Assembly: GCF_019970065.1 (NCBI RefSeq) | Contig: NZ_JAHXYH010000007.1 | Span: 106,284 to 170,283 of the forward strand | Source of the DNA: Chryseobacterium sp. OSA05B | GTDB lineage: Bacteria; Bacteroidota; Bacteroidia; Flavobacteriales; Weeksellaceae | DNA length: 64,000 nucleotides | Direction: 5' to 3' | In this document: one piece after another, positions 62,255-64,000 of the stretch | Layout of the letters: each line of letters opens with the position of its first letter | Position numbering within the stretch: the first letter of the stretch is position 1 | Position numbers and translations under genes: made by a program | Notes under the pieces: model-generated | Seen by the model: the letters and a program-made list of their open reading frames with translations, nothing else | What the model was told of the DNA's origin: nothing | Database searches by the model: none

Positions 62255-62833
62255 CTAACTATTTAAATCTTCGTATAATCTTCTCAGTCTGTTTCTTAAA
62301 TGCTTCACAGCATAATTTTTTCTACTGATAATGGTTTTGATATTTTCGCCCTGTTCATCTGCGATCTGCTGCAGGGTTTTGTCGTTCAGTTCGTTTTCTA
62401 CGTACACCAGTCTTTGTTTCTCAGGAAGTTCGTCCAATGCCTCAAAGAGCTTTTTCCAGATCTCATCCTGAAACATTTTCACTTCAGGCCCTGCACTCTC
62501 GTCCAGCAATAAGATATCCTTGATAGAAAAGCTTCCATCTTCGTCTTCATACACGAAATCTTCAAGATTTTCGGTTTTCTTCTTGCGGTAACGGTCTGTG
62601 ATTTTATTCGCAGTCACTCTGTACAGCCAGCCACCGACATTCACAATCTCCGAAAGATTGGTCAGACTGCTGAACTGGAACCACACTTCCTGCAGAATAT
62701 CTTCCGCATCTTCGGTGTTTTTCACTTTCGGACGAATATAAGACATCAGCTTTCCTCCGTACTTTGAAACGGTTTGTGAGATGATACTTGCTTTCTCCTC
62801 CTGTGGCATTGTTATTTCTTCGACAACCTCCAT
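62255..62833 (-). CDS. ECF-type RNA polymerase sigma factor
   Basis: 192 aa. Region 2 has YIRPKVKNTEDAEDILQEVWFQFSSL and NVGGWLYRVTANKITDRYRKKK, region 4 has LPEKQRLVYVENELNDKTLQQIADEQGENIKTIISRKNYAVKHLRNRL, both typical of ECF sigma factors. Start ATG at 62833; a second ATG nine codons on (62809) would also fit. First gene of the three-gene unit with two small membrane-type proteins, of which neither is an obvious anti-sigma factor. Confidence 0.92.
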   Translation of the reverse strand: MEVVEEITMPQEEKASIISQTVSKYGGKLMSYIRPKVKNTEDAEDILQEVWFQFSSLTNLSEIVNVGGWLYRVTANKITDRYRKKKTENLEDFVYEDEDGSFSIKDILLLDESAGPEVKMFQDEIWKKLFEALDELPEKQRLVYVENELNDKTLQQIADEQGENIKTIISRKNYAVKHLRNRLRRLYEDLNS

Positions 62834-62948
62834 ATTGCTATGACGATCTGCCTTTTGGTTTTACTTTAATAAATTTAAAAAAAATTATTGATTGTCAGGA
62901 TTTTCTTTTGTAGAGCGGGCTTCCGGCGTACGAGATTCGGAGTTTAAA

Positions 62949-62988
62949 GTTTTAGAGTTTTAGAGTTTTAGAGTTTTAGAGTTTTAGA
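62949..62988. repeat. Tandem array of GTTTTAGA, five copies
   Basis: The 8-mer GTTTTAGA occurs five times without error, then GT. It is upstream of the sigma-factor start. A ladder of copy-number variants would be expected if it is unstable. Confidence 0.85.
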
Positions 62989-63096
62989 GTAAAATAATAT
63001 CGAAACCGGAACATTAAAAATATGATACGGGGTTCGTGTTGCGGGTTACTAGATGATGACTTTCAACTATTGACATGCCAAATCACCTCTTTTTCA

Positions 63097-63126
63097 TCTC
63101 AATCTCAATCTCAATCTCAATCTCAA
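63097..63126. repeat. Tandem array of TCTCAA, five copies
   Basis: The 6-mer TCTCAA occurs five times exactly, followed by a degenerate TCTA. Confidence 0.85.
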
Positions 63127-63133
63127 TCTAAAA

Positions 63134-63161
63134 TCTGATGTCTGATGTCTGATGTCTGATG
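63134..63161. repeat. Tandem array of TCTGATG, four copies
   Basis: The 7-mer TCTGATG occurs four times exactly and ends in a partial TCTGA. Confidence 0.85.
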
Positions 63162-63247
63162 TCTGAAATCTAATATCTTGCATCTTGGCTCCCGATTCTT
63201 GCCTCTATTCCATAATTTCTAACTTCTAATCTGTTTTAAAAACAAAA

Positions 63248-63272
63248 AACGGAAAGCCTAACACTCTCCGTT
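63248..63272 (-). terminator. Terminator of the S9 peptidase gene
   Basis: Arms AACGGA / TCCGTT with a 13-base loop, followed on the minus strand by TTTTGTTTTT. It lies 21 bases past the stop of the peptidase gene. Confidence 0.65.
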
Positions 63273-63293
63273 CCTATAATGATACAATCTGTA

Positions 63294-64000
63294 TTATTTC
63301 TTGTTGAAATTTTCGGCAAAAAAGCCCATCATATATTTGTACAGTTCTATTCTGCTTGGCTCTTTTCTGAATCCGTGCCCTTCATCATATTTTACCATGT
63401 ACGGAACTTCAACTCCTTTTGCACGCATTGCTTTTACAATCTGATCTGATTCATTGATATTCACCCTCGGATCGTTGGCTCCCTGAACTACAAATAAAGG
63501 TTTTTTGATTTTATCGATGTGAAACACAGGAGAAACTTCTTTAGCAATTTTTGCTTCTTCCGGATTATCCAGATCATACCAGATTTGTTTTACCATTTCT
63601 TTGTAAGGTTTCCAGTATTCAGGGAAAGATTCAAAGAATGTGAAGATATTGGAAACTCCTACATAATCTACTCCACAGGCATACAGATCCGGAGTTTTAA
63701 TAAGTCCCATCAGGGTTGCATATCCTCCGTGGCTTCCTCCGTAGATTGCAATTTTATTTTTATCGATCCAGCCTTGTTCTATTACATATTTTACTCCGTC
63801 TTCCACATCATCCATCGCTTTACGGCCTATCTGCTTGTATCCTGACTGTTGAAATTCTTTTCCATAACCTCCTGAAATTCTGAAATTCACATGCAGTGTG
63901 GCATATCCCCTGCTTGCAAAAAGCTGGTCTTCAGGATTGAACCCCCATTCATCTCTAACGCCCTGAGGTCCACCATGAGGATTAACAATTAACGGAACTT
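63294..64000 (-). CDS. S9-family prolyl oligopeptidase-like peptidase, 5' end beyond the window
   Basis: The stop is at 63294; the frame is open to base 64000, so only the C-terminal catalytic domain (about 235 residues) is visible. It reads VPLIVNPHGGPQGVRDEWGF in the first visible part, nucleophile GGSHGGYATL, acid in VVQGANDPRVNINESDQIV and His in KYDEGHGFRKEPSR, hence a complete triad. No Met before residue 40 of the visible part is likely to be a true start (the nearest is NFRISGGYGK). The propeller domain and any signal peptide are outside. Function: peptide cleavage after Pro or hydrophobic residues, probably periplasmic. Confidence 0.93.
   Translation of the reverse strand, partial: VPLIVNPHGGPQGVRDEWGFNPEDQLFASRGYATLHVNFRISGGYGKEFQQSGYKQIGRKAMDDVEDGVKYVIEQGWIDKNKIAIYGGSHGGYATLMGLIKTPDLYACGVDYVGVSNIFTFFESFPEYWKPYKEMVKQIWYDLDNPEEAKIAKEVSPVFHIDKIKKPLFVVQGANDPRVNINESDQIVKAMRAKGVEVPYMVKYDEGHGFRKEPSRIELYKYMMGFFAENFNKK

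Noticed and set aside
62949..63161. CRISPR array
   Set aside because: The repeats are head-to-tail without spacers, and no cas gene is near.

Overview
The window looks like part of a chromosome from the Bacteroidetes class Flavobacteriia, most like Chryseobacterium or a close relative. The signs are an AT-rich genome, promoters of the type TAnnTTTG, A-rich leaders instead of strong Shine-Dalgarno sites, many TonB-dependent or beta-barrel outer-membrane proteins, a split class I lanthipeptide dehydratase and a single-chain GcvP. The assignment rests on gene content and style, not on a marker gene.

Layout. 1-3.4 kb: oxidative pentose-phosphate operon gnd-zwf-pgl (minus strand). 3.9-6.5 kb: BamA-like outer-membrane protein and a DoxX-like membrane protein. 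6.7-14.1 kb: a propeller-type sensor kinase with its LuxR-type regulator, followed by secreted proteins (two paralogues with C1q-like ends, a lipoprotein and a small Cys-containing secreted protein). 15.1 kb: tRNA-Arg(TCG). 15.5-29 kb: hydrolases, a TPR protein with an outer-membrane barrel protein, an amino-acid permease, an Mpo1-like protein, a transglutaminase-like protein and a DUF4377-like lipoprotein.

29.2-43.9 kb is the most remarkable region: a class I (pinensin-like) lanthipeptide locus. It holds a C39-peptidase ABC exporter, a split LanB (883 + 290 aa) and a LanC-like protein that has lost all three zinc ligands and carries an extra C-terminal domain. It also holds a 64-aa precursor with a GG leader and a His/Cys/Thr core, a TonB-dependent receptor, two ABC-2 permeases with an ATPase, and a Fur-family repressor. 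Five good copies of a palindrome TGCAACAnnnTTGCA and one shorter match (GCAA-N5-TTGC) lie on or beside the promoters of the exporter/dehydratase operon, the precursor, the permease/receptor operon and the fur-like gene. This suggests one metal-responsive regulon. A lanthipeptide metallophore (perhaps for zinc) is an inference I favour; a metal-regulated antimicrobial with its immunity pump is the main alternative.

44-64 kb: dGTPase, Fpg/Nei-type glycosylase, methyltransferase, a LytS/LytR-type two-component system, small outer-membrane proteins and an SMR pump. Next come a 27-aa mini-protein with a structured 3' region, an AAA ATPase overlapping a YggS-type PLP protein, an S41 protease, gcvP, a Cys/Lys-rich 50-aa protein, a DnaJ-like membrane protein, an ECF sigma-factor operon and a partial S9 peptidase. 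Intergenic spaces carry several dispersed repeats, GC-rich perfect hairpins and three short tandem arrays. No rRNA, CRISPR array, intact IS element or prophage was seen.
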